Assembly (NCBI GenBank): GCA_018333995.1
Contig: JAGXSG010000008.1
Location: forward strand, 123,290-187,289
Source of the DNA: Clostridiales bacterium
GTDB lineage: Bacteria; Actinomycetota; Coriobacteriia; Anaerosomatales; SLCP01
Direction: 5' to 3'
Length of the DNA stretch: 64,000 nt
The position numbers were made by a program, and so were the translations under genes. Shown one piece after another: positions 7,677 through 16,145 of this stretch. The notes beneath the pieces are model-generated. The model ran no database searches. It had not been told where the DNA came from and was given only the letters and a program-made list of their open reading frames with translations. The stretch's first letter is position 1. Every line of letters begins with the position of its first letter.

Positions 7677-8210
7677 CTACTCCACCCAGTACTCGGGCCG
7701 GTCCATCGCCTCGGCGCACACGACTCGACCCCGCACCAGGCCGAGCGCATGCGGTGTGAGCGCGCGGACCATCCACGCTTCCTCAGGTGAGACAAGGTAG
7801 GGTGCCGGCAGGCCGTGAGGGTACGCCGGCACGAAACCGTGACGTGGATAGTACTCCGGATGGCCGGCAACGAAGACGAGAGCCACGCCGGAGTTGGCGA
7901 GGAGTTCGACTCCGCGTTCGATCAGGCGGCCGCCAACTCCCTGGCGCTGGGCCTCGGGCACGACCGCGAGCGGCGCGAGCATGGATGCCGAAATGTTGTG
8001 GGCACCGTTTTCAATCCGGGCGGCGGTGAAGAGGATGTGACCGACCGTGTGACCGCCATCGCGGGCCAGAAGTGAGAGCAGGGGATGTGCGGTCGGGTCG
8101 CCGATCAGCTCGCGAACGAGATCGGCCTCGTCTTCCTGCCCAAACGCTAGCCGCTCGACGGCGAGTACGTCATCGAGGTCCGATGCGGTGGCTTCGACGA
8201 TCTCTAGCAT
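7677..8210 (-). CDS. GNAT family N-acetyltransferase
   Basis: 177 residues. The acetyl-CoA binding segment is clear: APLAVVPEAQRQGVGGRLIERG (about residues 82-103) contains the QxxGxG/A motif. FVAGHPEYYPRHGFVPA is typical of the YhbS-like GNAT subgroup. These enzymes transfer an acetyl group from acetyl-CoA to an amine; the acceptor is unknown. The gene is read toward the decay zone and is separate from the ornithine operon, which starts about 170 bases away on the other strand. Confidence 0.88.
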   Translation of the reverse strand: MLEIVEATASDLDDVLAVERLAFGQEDEADLVRELIGDPTAHPLLSLLARDGGHTVGHILFTAARIENGAHNISASMLAPLAVVPEAQRQGVGGRLIERGVELLANSGVALVFVAGHPEYYPRHGFVPAYPHGLPAPYLVSPEEAWMVRALTPHALGLVRGRVVCAEAMDRPEYWVE

Positions 8211-8221
8211 CTAGGGGCTCC

Positions 8222-8296
8222 TTACCTCAGGTGCTCTTCGATATCTTCAGGCTTGAGGTTGTTGAAGTCGAGCGAGATGTCGTGTTCCTCTGCCAA
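8222..8296 (-). other. Possible short coding remnant
   Basis: A leftward frame of 24 codons from a TTG encodes AEEHDISLDFNNLKPEDIEE and a short tail, ending at TAA 8222-8224. The composition is protein-like, but there is no convincing start or ribosome site, and an in-frame stop lies just upstream. It may be the last codons of a lost gene. The rest of the 8211-8383 gap must hold the promoters of the acetyltransferase and of ord, but I cannot place them. Confidence 0.2.
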
Positions 8297-8383
8297 ACCC
8301 GGCGTCGAACGGGTATTGTTGAATCGGAATCACACATCGTTGCATAACGAGCCGCATGCAGCGTGACGCCGGGAGGAGCCCGC

Positions 8384-9430
8384 GTGATCAAGGTCGCCCT
8401 ATGGGGAACTGGGATGATGGGGCAGGGGCTGCTCGGCTACCTTCTCGATCGTCCCGCTGACGTCGATCTCGTGGGCGCCATCGATATCGATCCCGCCAAA
8501 GACGGCGCGAGTGTGGGCGAGCTTCTTGGCAGGGAATGTGACGTGCGGGTGACGACCGACTCAGAGGCGGTGCTCGCGCGAGCACCCGACGTCGTGTGTA
8601 TTTGCACCCAAAGCAACCTGCACGAGATCACCGGACAGGTGGAAGCGAGCGTCCGTGCCGTCGCGAATGTGCTCTGCACAGCCGAGGCGCTTGCGTACCC
8701 GTGGGCGAGCGATCCTGAATGGGCCGAACGGATCGATGCGCTCGCGCGCCAGCACGGTGTTTCGGTTCTCGGTACCGGCATCAACCCGGGATTCGTGTTG
8801 GATGCGCTTGTTGTGGCGTGGACATCGGTCTGCCTGCGGGTCGACCGCATCGAGGCGCGGCGCGTCAACGACCTGTCGCCGTTTGGGCCCACCGTGATGG
8901 CGAGCCAGGGCGTCGGCGTGACCGTCGCGGAGTTCGAACGCGGCGTTGCCGACGGCACGATCGCCGGTCATATCGGCTTTCCCGAGTCGATCAACCTCAT
9001 CGCGCGCGCGCTTGGCTGGACGATCGACGAGATCGCCGAGGAGCGCTCGCCGATCGTCTCAAGCGTGCTACGCCAGACGCCACATGTGCGCGTGGAGCCA
9101 GGTACAGTGGCCGGTTGCACTCACGTCGCTCGCGGCTACAGCAGAGGAGAGCTCAAGATCGAGCTCATCCATCCGCAACAGATCCACCCGCACCTTGAAG
9201 GCGTTGAGACCGGAGATAGTATCCGCATCTATGGTGACCCGGAGATCAGCATGACCAACATGCCCGAGGTGCCCGGAGGCAAAGGCACGTACGCGAGCAC
9301 GGGCAACTACATCCCGCTCATCGGCGCGGCACCGCCAGGTCTGCTGACCGTTGTCGACATGCCGCTGCCGAGGTTCTGGGAGCCAACGCGTACGGGAGGC
9401 TGGTGCGGCGATGACGCGCGATCGTTGTGA
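8384..9430 (+). CDS. ord: 2,4-diaminopentanoate dehydrogenase
   Basis: 348 residues from the GTG at 8384 (GGGAGGAG upstream). An N-terminal Rossmann motif GTGMMGQG lies at about residues 8-15, followed by a dihydrodipicolinate-reductase-like fold. Ord oxidises 2,4-diaminopentanoate to 2-amino-4-ketopentanoate with NAD(P)+ and releases ammonia. It is the second oxidative step after OraSE in ornithine fermentation. The assignment rests on overall similarity to Ord plus the unbroken order ord-ortA-ortB and then oraS-oraE-mutL-orr, as in Clostridium sticklandii and C. difficile. The ortA start overlaps its last 20 bases. Confidence 0.9.
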   Translation: MIKVALWGTGMMGQGLLGYLLDRPADVDLVGAIDIDPAKDGASVGELLGRECDVRVTTDSEAVLARAPDVVCICTQSNLHEITGQVEASVRAVANVLCTAEALAYPWASDPEWAERIDALARQHGVSVLGTGINPGFVLDALVVAWTSVCLRVDRIEARRVNDLSPFGPTVMASQGVGVTVAEFERGVADGTIAGHIGFPESINLIARALGWTIDEIAEERSPIVSSVLRQTPHVRVEPGTVAGCTHVARGYSRGELKIELIHPQQIHPHLEGVETGDSIRIYGDPEISMTNMPEVPGGKGTYASTGNYIPLIGAAPPGLLTVVDMPLPRFWEPTRTGGWCGDDARSL

Positions 9431-9758
9431 GGTCGATCAGTGGGTCGAGATCGAGCGCGTATTGCTTGAGCCTTCCGATCGGGCGGGAAACCTGCCCGAC
9501 GACACCGCCGCACAGCCGCTTCGCGTGTGGGTGCGGGGGTTCGCGCGCGATGAGGTCTCGCTCGGCGAGGAGTGTGAGGTAGAGACGGTGACGGGCCGCG
9601 TGGTCGCTGGCGTACTCACGGCTGTCAACCCGGGGTACACGCACACCTTTGGCACCCCGCCTCCGGGCATCGCTGGGATCGGGCGCGATTTGCGCGCGAG
9701 GGTAGCCGCGTACCGGGCAGACGATTCCGAGGCGACCGCCCACAGGCCGGGTGAGTGA
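9411..9758 (+). CDS. ortA: 2-amino-4-ketopentanoate thiolase, alpha subunit
   Basis: 115 residues from the ATG at 9411, with GGAGG at 9395-9399. OrtA is the small subunit of the PLP-dependent thiolase that splits 2-amino-4-ketopentanoate with CoA into acetyl-CoA and D-alanine. The family signature region VNPGYTHTFGTPPPGI is present (around 9627-9675). The gene overlaps ord upstream and ortB downstream (8 bases), implying translational coupling and 1:1 expression of the two subunits. Confidence 0.88.
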   Translation: MTRDRCEVDQWVEIERVLLEPSDRAGNLPDDTAAQPLRVWVRGFARDEVSLGEECEVETVTGRVVAGVLTAVNPGYTHTFGTPPPGIAGIGRDLRARVAAYRADDSEATAHRPGE

Positions 9759-11181
9759 CGTGCCGCGTGTTTCGCGCACCGAGGCGCTCATGGCGCGGCG
9801 CGGCGAGATCATGCAGCGCGCGCTTGGCATGGACTACGCCGCATTCGAGCGCACTCCCATCTCCTTCGATTACGAGGCGCTCATGGGAGCGCACGGCTAC
9901 TCGCTTGACGGCATCATCGCGATCCAGCGCGCGGTGGGCGTAGGCGGTACGCCGCTGCTCGAACTGCGCAACCTCACCGACCTCGTGCGCTCCTACGCTG
10001 AGCCGGGGTGCGGCGCGCGCCTGTTCGTGAAAGATGAAGCCGCCAACATGGCAGGTTCGTTTAAGGACCGGCGCGCGTCGATGAGCATCCACGTGGCGCG
10101 CGAGAAGGGGTATACCGGCGTGATCGCGGCTACCTCGGGCAACTATGGAGCGGCAGTGGCTAGCCAGGCGGCGCGCGCTTCGCTCGCGTGCATCATCTGT
10201 CAGGAGGCGTTTGACTCGGTCCACCTCGGCCAGCCCGAGATCATCGAGAAGGCGCGACTCTGCGAGGCGTTTGGCGCCGAGGTCGTGCAGATGACGGTGG
10301 GGCCGGAGCTTTTCGCGCACATGCTTGAGCTGCTCGAAGAGACTGGGTACTTCGCTGCTTCGCTCTACTCGAGCTTTGGCGTGTCTGGCATCGAGACGCT
10401 CGGGCATGAGATCGCTCACCAGATGCGGGAACTCACCGGCGCGCCGCCCACACATGTCGTCATCACGCACGCCGGCGGCGGAAACACCACCGGCACCGCG
10501 CGTGGGCTCAAGCGTGCCGGTGCCGGTGAGACCGAGATCGTGAGCGCGAGTGTCGACCTGAGCGGGCTCCATATGGCAAGCGACACCGACTTCAACCGCA
10601 AGTCGTTCACGACGGGGCACACCGGCTTTGGCGTTCCGTTCGCGACCTGGCCCGACAGGGCCGACGTGCCGCGCAACGCCGCCCGCGCTCTGCGCTACAT
10701 GGATCGCTACCTCACCGTCACGCAAGGCGAGGTCTTCTACGCGACCGAGGCGCTCGCCAAGCTCGAGGGTCTCGAGCGCGGGCCGAGCGGCAACACCGCG
10801 CTTGCCGCCGCAATGTCGCTCGCGCGCGATCTGCCGAGCGATGCGACGGTGGCCGTGCAGGAAACCGAGTACACCGGCGCGGGCAAGCACCACTGGTCGC
10901 AGCTTGCGTTCGCTGCCGAGCGCGGCATCGAGGTGCGGGTCGGTGATCCGCGCGAGAGCGTGCCGGGGCGCAGTGTCGTCATCCCCGAGGCGCCCGAGCA
11001 GATTCGCGCGACCGACTTCGACCTTTCGCGCATGCACACGAGCTACGTGCGTAACGCGCTCGCGCACGCGCCTGCGGGCTACGTGCCGACCGCCGATGAC
11101 ATCGCGTTCCTCGCCGAGGATACGAACACGACGCCCGAAGTGGTCGAGGAGATCGTCGCGTCGCTCGCGGCGGGGAAGTGA
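9751..11181 (+). CDS. ortB: 2-amino-4-ketopentanoate thiolase, beta subunit
   Basis: 476 residues, GTG start at 9751 inside the end of ortA. It is a fold-type II PLP enzyme related to threonine synthase: Lys105 in GSFKDRRA is the expected Schiff-base residue, TSGNYGAA is the phosphate or substrate loop, and HAGGGNTTG is the PLP phosphate-binding glycine loop. With OrtA it performs the thiolytic cleavage giving acetyl-CoA and D-alanine. The full length and intact motifs argue for an active enzyme. After this gene the operon is interrupted by vapBC on the other strand before oraS. Confidence 0.92.
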   Translation: MSDVPRVSRTEALMARRGEIMQRALGMDYAAFERTPISFDYEALMGAHGYSLDGIIAIQRAVGVGGTPLLELRNLTDLVRSYAEPGCGARLFVKDEAANMAGSFKDRRASMSIHVAREKGYTGVIAATSGNYGAAVASQAARASLACIICQEAFDSVHLGQPEIIEKARLCEAFGAEVVQMTVGPELFAHMLELLEETGYFAASLYSSFGVSGIETLGHEIAHQMRELTGAPPTHVVITHAGGGNTTGTARGLKRAGAGETEIVSASVDLSGLHMASDTDFNRKSFTTGHTGFGVPFATWPDRADVPRNAARALRYMDRYLTVTQGEVFYATEALAKLEGLERGPSGNTALAAAMSLARDLPSDATVAVQETEYTGAGKHHWSQLAFAAERGIEVRVGDPRESVPGRSVVIPEAPEQIRATDFDLSRMHTSYVRNALAHAPAGYVPTADDIAFLAEDTNTTPEVVEEIVASLAAGK

Positions 11182-11208
11182 GGCGGCGTGGCAGGCGGGG
11201 TCGCGATG

Positions 11209-11622
11209 CTAGATCAGCCGGATCTCGACCGGGGTGTCGATGCCGGCGAACGCCTTGCAGTCGGCCGTGACGAGCGGGCAGGAGAGCTCCTCGGCAAGGG
11301 CAAGGAAGAGGGCGTCGTAGACAGCGAGCCGGTGTTTCCGCGCCAGGGCAGATGCTCGCTGCAGCTGCCTGGTGCCGGTGTAATAGAGGTGCAATCGGGC
11401 GCTTTCGAGAAGATCGAGGATCTCATCGGTTTGCTCGAGCGGGAGTCCGGAAGAAAGCAGTGTGTTCGCGATTTCGACAGGCAGCACGGTAGGCGCAGAG
11501 ACGATGCGAGTACCGTCAAGGTGAGACTGAAGGAGATCCTCGGCTTCTTCCAGACCAGCTTCGTCTTCCTTATAGAACCACTTGTAGGCGACGCATGAGT
11601 CGACAACGACCTGGATACTCAT
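11209..11622 (-). CDS. vapC: PIN-domain toxin VapC
   Basis: 137 residues from the ATG at 11622, which overlaps the vapB stop as ATGA; an ATG three codons earlier (11631) is also possible. The acidic PIN residues are present: Asp in VVVDSCVAYKWF, Glu in PVEIANTLL, Asp in YDALFLALAEE and Asp in TADCKA. PIN toxins are Mg-dependent ribonucleases that cleave tRNA or rRNA when free of antitoxin. The pair sits between ortB and oraS in opposite orientation. Confidence 0.88.
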   Translation of the reverse strand: MSIQVVVDSCVAYKWFYKEDEAGLEEAEDLLQSHLDGTRIVSAPTVLPVEIANTLLSSGLPLEQTDEILDLLESARLHLYYTGTRQLQRASALARKHRLAVYDALFLALAEELSCPLVTADCKAFAGIDTPVEIRLI

Positions 11623-11912
11623 CGTTTCCATCCCTCCGGCGTGTCTCGCTCGCGGTCCGCCCGGATCTGTGCGACGTAGTCGAACTCGTAGCCGATGGGC
11701 GCCCTCTCGCGAATGCGCTTGAAGCCGTCGATGGCTTTTTGGATATCCTTGCGACGCCTTTCAGCTTCCGTGAGCTCTTGCACGTCGGTGATATAGCGTG
11801 CGCTCGCCTCGGCGATGAACCCGCTTCGCGATGTGCCGAGCACCTCTGCGGCCTCATCGATCTTGCTTACCAGTTCTTCTGGCAGAGAGACATTCACTTT
11901 GTACGTCGCCAC
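11619..11912 (-). CDS. vapB: VapB-type antitoxin
   Basis: 97 residues from the GTG at 11912, with GGAG upstream. The N-terminus YKVNVSLPEELVSKIDEAAE followed by GTSRSGFI is a ribbon-helix-helix DNA-binding domain of the CopG/MetJ type. The C-terminal part would wrap the toxin. It overlaps vapC by four bases. It probably represses its own promoter through the repeats at 11930-11961. A TTG at 11939 would extend the frame but lies inside those repeats. Confidence 0.85.
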   Translation of the reverse strand: MATYKVNVSLPEELVSKIDEAAEVLGTSRSGFIAEASARYITDVQELTEAERRRKDIQKAIDGFKRIRERAPIGYEFDYVAQIRADRERDTPEGWKR

Positions 11913-11929
11913 GTTAACCACTCCGTTCA

Positions 11930-11961
11930 GATACACCAATCGGATACACCACGAGTGTATC
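11930..11961. promoter_or_regulatory. vapBC operator repeats
   Basis: GATACACC occurs at 11930-11937 and 11943-11950 (13-base period), and the inverted form GTGTATC lies at 11955-11961. The cluster lies 18 bases upstream of the vapB start, where a ribbon-helix-helix antitoxin would bind. It is read from repetition and position; binding is inferred. Confidence 0.5.
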
Positions 11962-12009
11962 TCGCCGCTCTGACACCGTCAATCGCGTACTGAGGAGGAG
12001 GCCCACCCC

Positions 12010-12372
12010 ATGGTCCGCCCCGACACCTACAAGGAAGTCCGCGCCCACCTCGCCGATCTCGACGACACCGCGCTCGAGACCCGTTTCTGGGAGCTCTCGC
12101 GGGAGGTTGTCGCGCCGCTCGTTGAGCTGGCACGCACACACACGTCGCCCTCGATAGAGCGCAGCGTGCTCATGCGCATGGGCGTGGATTCGCCCACGTG
12201 CCAGGCGGTCGTCACCGGGTGTGAGACGCGCGGACTCCTCGGCCACGGGGCCGGGCACGTGGTACTCGTGGCGATGCAGGAGTGGGAGTGCGACGCGCTC
12301 ACGGCGGCAGCCCGGCTCGCCGCGGGTGAGGGCTGGGAGATTGCGGAGGCGAAGTGGGGTGGCGCGCGGTGA
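12010..12372 (+). CDS. oraS: D-ornithine 4,5-aminomutase, small subunit
   Basis: 120 residues, the expected size for OraS. The ATG at 12010 follows an AGGAGGAGG ribosome site. OraS binds OraE to form the coenzyme B12- and PLP-dependent mutase that moves the terminal amino group of D-ornithine from C5 to C4, giving 2,4-diaminopentanoate. Its stop overlaps the oraE GTG start (GTGA), so the subunits are translationally coupled. Similarity is to known OraS proteins over the full length (RPDTYKEVRAHLADLDD at the N-terminus). Confidence 0.9.
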   Translation: MVRPDTYKEVRAHLADLDDTALETRFWELSREVVAPLVELARTHTSPSIERSVLMRMGVDSPTCQAVVTGCETRGLLGHGAGHVVLVAMQEWECDALTAAARLAAGEGWEIAEAKWGGAR

Positions 12373-14621
12373 GTCCGTCGTGGCGCGAATCGCTCCCGCC
12401 GCTCGAGCCGCACGCGAAGCTCGACGTCGAGGCGCTCCTCGAAGGACTCGAGCACTACCGCCCGCGCCGTCGCGGCTGGACGTGGCGCACGCCGGTACCG
12501 GATCAGCGCATCGGCCCGTTCACCTACCACGAGACGAGCGCGCCGCTCACCCGCAGCGTGCCGCTGCCCGCCGCGCACTACTTTGGCGACATCGACCCGC
12601 AGCCCGACTGCGTCATCACGACCGAGATCGCCTCGGGCCGCCCCGAAGACGACGTCCGCCGCATGCGCATGGCCGCGTGGCACGGCGCCGACCACATGAT
12701 GGTCATCCGCACCGCAGGCCAGAGCCACATGGACAGCTTGCTCGAAGGCACGCCGGAGGGTGTCGGCGGCGTCGCCATCACTCGCAAGCAGCTTCGCTTC
12801 ACGCGGCGCGCGCTCGACCTCATCGAAGACGAGGTGGGCCGCCCGATCAACTTCCACTCCTACGTGAGCGGGGTGGCAGGTCCCGAGATGGCGGTCATGT
12901 TCGCCGAGGAGGGCGTGAACGGCGCGCACCAGGACCCGCAGTACAACGTCTTGTACCGCAACATCAACATGTACCGCTCGTTCGTGGACGCCGCGGTCGC
13001 CAAGCACGTCATGGCAGCCGCCGGGATGCTGCAGATCGACGGCGCGCACAACGCGAACGCAACCGCCGTCGAGGCGTGGAAGGTCATGCCTGAACTCCTC
13101 GTTCAGCACGCCATCAACACCGCGTACAGCGAAGCCGTGGGCATGCGGCCCGAGCAGATCGCGCTCTCGACGGTGCCGCCGGACGCTTCTCCCGCGCCGT
13201 GCATGCGCATGGACCTGCCCTACGCGATCGCGCTTCGCGACCTCTTTGGCGGCTACAAGATGCGCGCGCAGCAAAACACTCGCTACATGGAGTCCGATAC
13301 GCGCGAGGCGACCGTCGCGCACGTCATGAACCTGCTCGTCTCGCGGCTTACCTCGGCGGATATCCAATCGACCATCACGCCGGACGAGGGCCGCAACGTG
13401 CCGTGGCACCACAACAACGTCGCCGCCGTCGAGACCGCCAAACAGGCGCTCATAGGGATGGACGGCCTGCGCGAGATGGTGCAGGTGGACCGCGAGGCGC
13501 CCGAGGTGGCCTCCCGCGTGCGGGAGCTGAAAGAGCGCGCGGTGCTGTTCTTGGAGGCGATGGTCCGCGACGGCGGGTACTTCGCGGGCGTGGAGGACGC
13601 GTACTTCGTTGACTCCGGCGAGTATCCCGAGACGCACGATGACGGCATCGCGCGCGCGAGCAACGGCGGCGTGGCCGCGCACAGCATCGTGCCGCGAGCC
13701 GACGACTACCTCGCGCCGGTCTGCCACCACTTCGGCGAGAACCATCTCGAGCTGCTGGCCGGGTACGGCGAGGGCGAGGGGCTCGCGTCGCCGTGCGCAC
13801 TCATCGGCGGATGCACGCTTTGCGACGACACCCGCGTGCCCTACATCGACGAGCTCGATCCCGAGGACAACGCCGCCGCCCGCCTCGCCCGTACCGCGGA
13901 CATGCGCGAGCGCGGCCTCATCAAGCCGGAGGTCGAGTGGACCGGCGATGGGGTGGTGGTCGTGCAGATGCTGCTACCGGCGGCAGCCGATGTGGCCGAG
14001 GCCGCCGCGCTCAAGCTCGGACGCGCGATGAACCTCACAGAGTGCGAGGTCATCCACAAGCGCGTCATGCATCCGGCCGAGGGCACGCTCTGCGAGCTCA
14101 AAGGCCGCCTCGATGTGGCGATCGACCCGGCTACGCTCGTGATCCCTGAGCCGCCCGAGACGCTCACCGACGAGGAGATCCGCGCCTTCGTGGCCGAGCG
14201 GGGCCTCAAGGTCGTCGCGGCCACCGTGGGCAACGACGAACACTCGGTGGGGATGCGCGAGATCATCGATATCAAGCACGGCGGTCTCGAGAAGTGGGGG
14301 TTCGCAATCGAGTACCTCGGCACGAGCGTGCCCATCGACAAGGTGCTCGACGCCGCCATCGAGCATGCCGCCCATGCGGTGCTCGTCTCGACGATCATCA
14401 CGCACGCCGACATCCATCGCCTCATGATGGAAAAGCTCGCAGACCTCGCCACCGAGAAGGGCGTGCGCGACCGGCTGCTACTCATCAGCGGCGGCACGCA
14501 GGTCACCGACGAGCTCGCGCGTTCGTGGGGGATGGACGCCGGCTTCGGGCGGAGGACGAAGGGCGTGGATGTGGCGAGCTTTATCGTGAAGGCGCTGCGG
14601 GAGCGGGACAGGGCCTCGTGA
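12369..14621 (+). CDS. oraE: D-ornithine 4,5-aminomutase, large subunit (B12- and PLP-binding)
   Basis: 750 residues from the GTG at 12369. The N-terminal two thirds form the TIM-barrel that holds PLP phosphate and substrate. The C-terminal Rossmann domain (about residues 600-745) has the base-off cobalamin motif D623-x-H625-x-x-G628, so His625 should be the lower cobalt ligand. Lys636 lies eleven residues further on, the same distance as between the cobalamin histidine and the PLP lysine (His618, Lys629) of the C. sticklandii enzyme. All key residues are intact. The stop overlaps the next small gene as GTGA. Confidence 0.95.
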   Translation: MSPSWRESLPPLEPHAKLDVEALLEGLEHYRPRRRGWTWRTPVPDQRIGPFTYHETSAPLTRSVPLPAAHYFGDIDPQPDCVITTEIASGRPEDDVRRMRMAAWHGADHMMVIRTAGQSHMDSLLEGTPEGVGGVAITRKQLRFTRRALDLIEDEVGRPINFHSYVSGVAGPEMAVMFAEEGVNGAHQDPQYNVLYRNINMYRSFVDAAVAKHVMAAAGMLQIDGAHNANATAVEAWKVMPELLVQHAINTAYSEAVGMRPEQIALSTVPPDASPAPCMRMDLPYAIALRDLFGGYKMRAQQNTRYMESDTREATVAHVMNLLVSRLTSADIQSTITPDEGRNVPWHHNNVAAVETAKQALIGMDGLREMVQVDREAPEVASRVRELKERAVLFLEAMVRDGGYFAGVEDAYFVDSGEYPETHDDGIARASNGGVAAHSIVPRADDYLAPVCHHFGENHLELLAGYGEGEGLASPCALIGGCTLCDDTRVPYIDELDPEDNAAARLARTADMRERGLIKPEVEWTGDGVVVVQMLLPAAADVAEAAALKLGRAMNLTECEVIHKRVMHPAEGTLCELKGRLDVAIDPATLVIPEPPETLTDEEIRAFVAERGLKVVAATVGNDEHSVGMREIIDIKHGGLEKWGFAIEYLGTSVPIDKVLDAAIEHAAHAVLVSTIITHADIHRLMMEKLADLATEKGVRDRLLLISGGTQVTDELARSWGMDAGFGRRTKGVDVASFIVKALRERDRAS

Positions 14622-14767
14622 AGGCGAACTCGGCCGGTCGTGCGAACGTGTACTGGCTCGTGCGGGAGAACACCTATGTCGAGCAGCTGGTTAAGCCTGC
14701 GTTCGAGTTTGAGCCGCCCGAGTGGGAGGCCGCATGGGGAATAGCGGTCCAAAACCATGCCGAGTGA
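14618..14767 (+). CDS. Small protein between oraE and the MutL-like gene, unknown
   Basis: 49 residues starting at a GTG that overlaps the oraE stop (GTGA) and ending 11 bases inside the next gene. The sequence is not low-complexity: it has YWLVRENTYVEQLVKPAFEFEPPEWE. The double overlap and operon position argue for real, coupled translation. It may be a partner or maturation factor for the mutase, but that is inference. I do not recognise the family with certainty. Confidence 0.55.
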   Translation: MKANSAGRANVYWLVRENTYVEQLVKPAFEFEPPEWEAAWGIAVQNHAE

Positions 14768-16145
14768 CCCTCGCCCCATCGACGCCCTTGTCGCCGAGAT
14801 CGGGTCGACGACCACGCTCGTAAGCGCTTTCGACGGGCTCACGGCCGGCGCCTCTGGCAAGCCCGTATCCCCGCACCTTCTCGGCCAGGGCGTCGCCGAG
14901 ACCACGGTGGCCGAGGGCGACGTGCGCCTCGGAGTCGACGCGGCGCGTGCCCAACTCGAGGCCGCAACCGGCCCGCTCGCCCCACGCCTCACGCTTGCGA
15001 CCTCCTCGGCAGGTGGCGGGCTTCGCATGACGGTGCATGGCCTGACCGCGAAGATGACCGCGATGGCGGCGCGTGAAGCGGCGCTCGGGGCGGGTGGCGT
15101 GGTCGAGCACCAGACGGCGGGTAAGCTGCGCGGCCACGATCTCGCGGCGATCGAGGAGGCGCGGCCCGGACTCGTGCTGCTCGCTGGCGGCGTGGAGGGC
15201 GGCGACACCGGCACCGTGCTCCACAACGCCGAGGCCCTCACGCGCATCACCGCGCGCCCGATCGTCGTGTACGCGGGTAACTCGGCGGTAGTGGGAGAGG
15301 CGCGCGCGCTGCTCGAGGCGGCTGGTTTTCGAGTGCGCGTGACGCCCAACGTCTACCCTGACATCGACGCACTCGACATCGTGCCCGCCCGCGCCGCGAT
15401 CCACGACGCCTTCGAGGAGCACATCGCGCACGCGCCTGGGATGGAGCGCATCGCCGAGTGGGTGAGCGGCCGCATCCTGCCCACGCCGGGCGCCGTCCTC
15501 ATGGCCGCCGAGGCGCTCGCGACCGAGCTCGGCGACCTCGTGGTGATCGACGTGGGTGGCGCGACCACTGACGTGCACTCGGTGACCGACGGCAGCCCTG
15601 AGATCGCGGCGATCGCCACTGACCCGCAGCCGCACGCTAAGCGCACCGTCGAGGGCGACCTCGGCACGTACGTGAGCGCCGCGCACGTCGCAGCGCTCAT
15701 GCCCTCTGCCGAGCGTCCCGCCCCGCTTCCGTCCGCACTCCCGCTCACCGCCGAAGAGAGCGCCGCCGCGCTCACACTCGCGCGCACCGCCGCAGTCACC
15801 GCCGTCAAGCGCCACGCTGGCCGTCTGGCGCACCTCTACACGCCCAGCGGCCGCCAGACGGTCGCGCGCGGACGCGATCTGACCGCGTGCCGCCTCGTGA
15901 TCGGCACCGGCGGCGCGCTCACGCGCCTGCCCGGCGGCGCGGACGTGCTGGCCGCCACGCGCGCCACGTCTCGCGCCGCGTCCGGAGGGCTGGCGAGCGA
16001 GCGGCTTCTCCCGCCCGCCGACGCCCGCATCGCACTCGACGCCGACTACGTGTTCGCGTGCTGCGGCGCGCTCCTCGGCCACTTCGACACCGAGACGGTC
16101 GTCGCTCTCATGCGGCGCAGCATCGGGATGGAGGTTCGCGCATGA
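14757..16145 (+). CDS. MutL/GlmL-family ATPase, putative aminomutase reactivase
   Basis: 462 residues. An actin/hexokinase-like nucleotide fold is indicated by the N-terminal EIGSTTTLVSAF and the second phosphate loop DVGGATTDVHSV. The family (GlmL/MutL) is encoded next to B12-dependent mutases such as glutamate mutase and ornithine aminomutase, and is thought to restore enzymes whose cobalamin has been inactivated. The ATG at 14757 lies within the preceding small gene, and the stop overlaps orr as ATGA. The context fits a chaperone or reactivase for OraSE. Confidence 0.88.
   Translation: MPSDPRPIDALVAEIGSTTTLVSAFDGLTAGASGKPVSPHLLGQGVAETTVAEGDVRLGVDAARAQLEAATGPLAPRLTLATSSAGGGLRMTVHGLTAKMTAMAAREAALGAGGVVEHQTAGKLRGHDLAAIEEARPGLVLLAGGVEGGDTGTVLHNAEALTRITARPIVVYAGNSAVVGEARALLEAAGFRVRVTPNVYPDIDALDIVPARAAIHDAFEEHIAHAPGMERIAEWVSGRILPTPGAVLMAAEALATELGDLVVIDVGGATTDVHSVTDGSPEIAAIATDPQPHAKRTVEGDLGTYVSAAHVAALMPSAERPAPLPSALPLTAEESAAALTLARTAAVTAVKRHAGRLAHLYTPSGRQTVARGRDLTACRLVIGTGGALTRLPGGADVLAATRATSRAASGGLASERLLPPADARIALDADYVFACCGALLGHFDTETVVALMRRSIGMEVRA

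Noticed and set aside
12010-14621. Lysine 5,6-aminomutase (KamDE) as an alternative for OraSE
   Set aside because: The small subunit size, the His/Lys spacing and the adjacent ord-ortAB and orr genes are specific to ornithine degradation.
15887-16141. N-terminal extension of the ornithine racemase frame
   Set aside because: The region is coding in another frame for the MutL-like protein; family similarity starts at the ATG at 16142, which overlaps the upstream stop.
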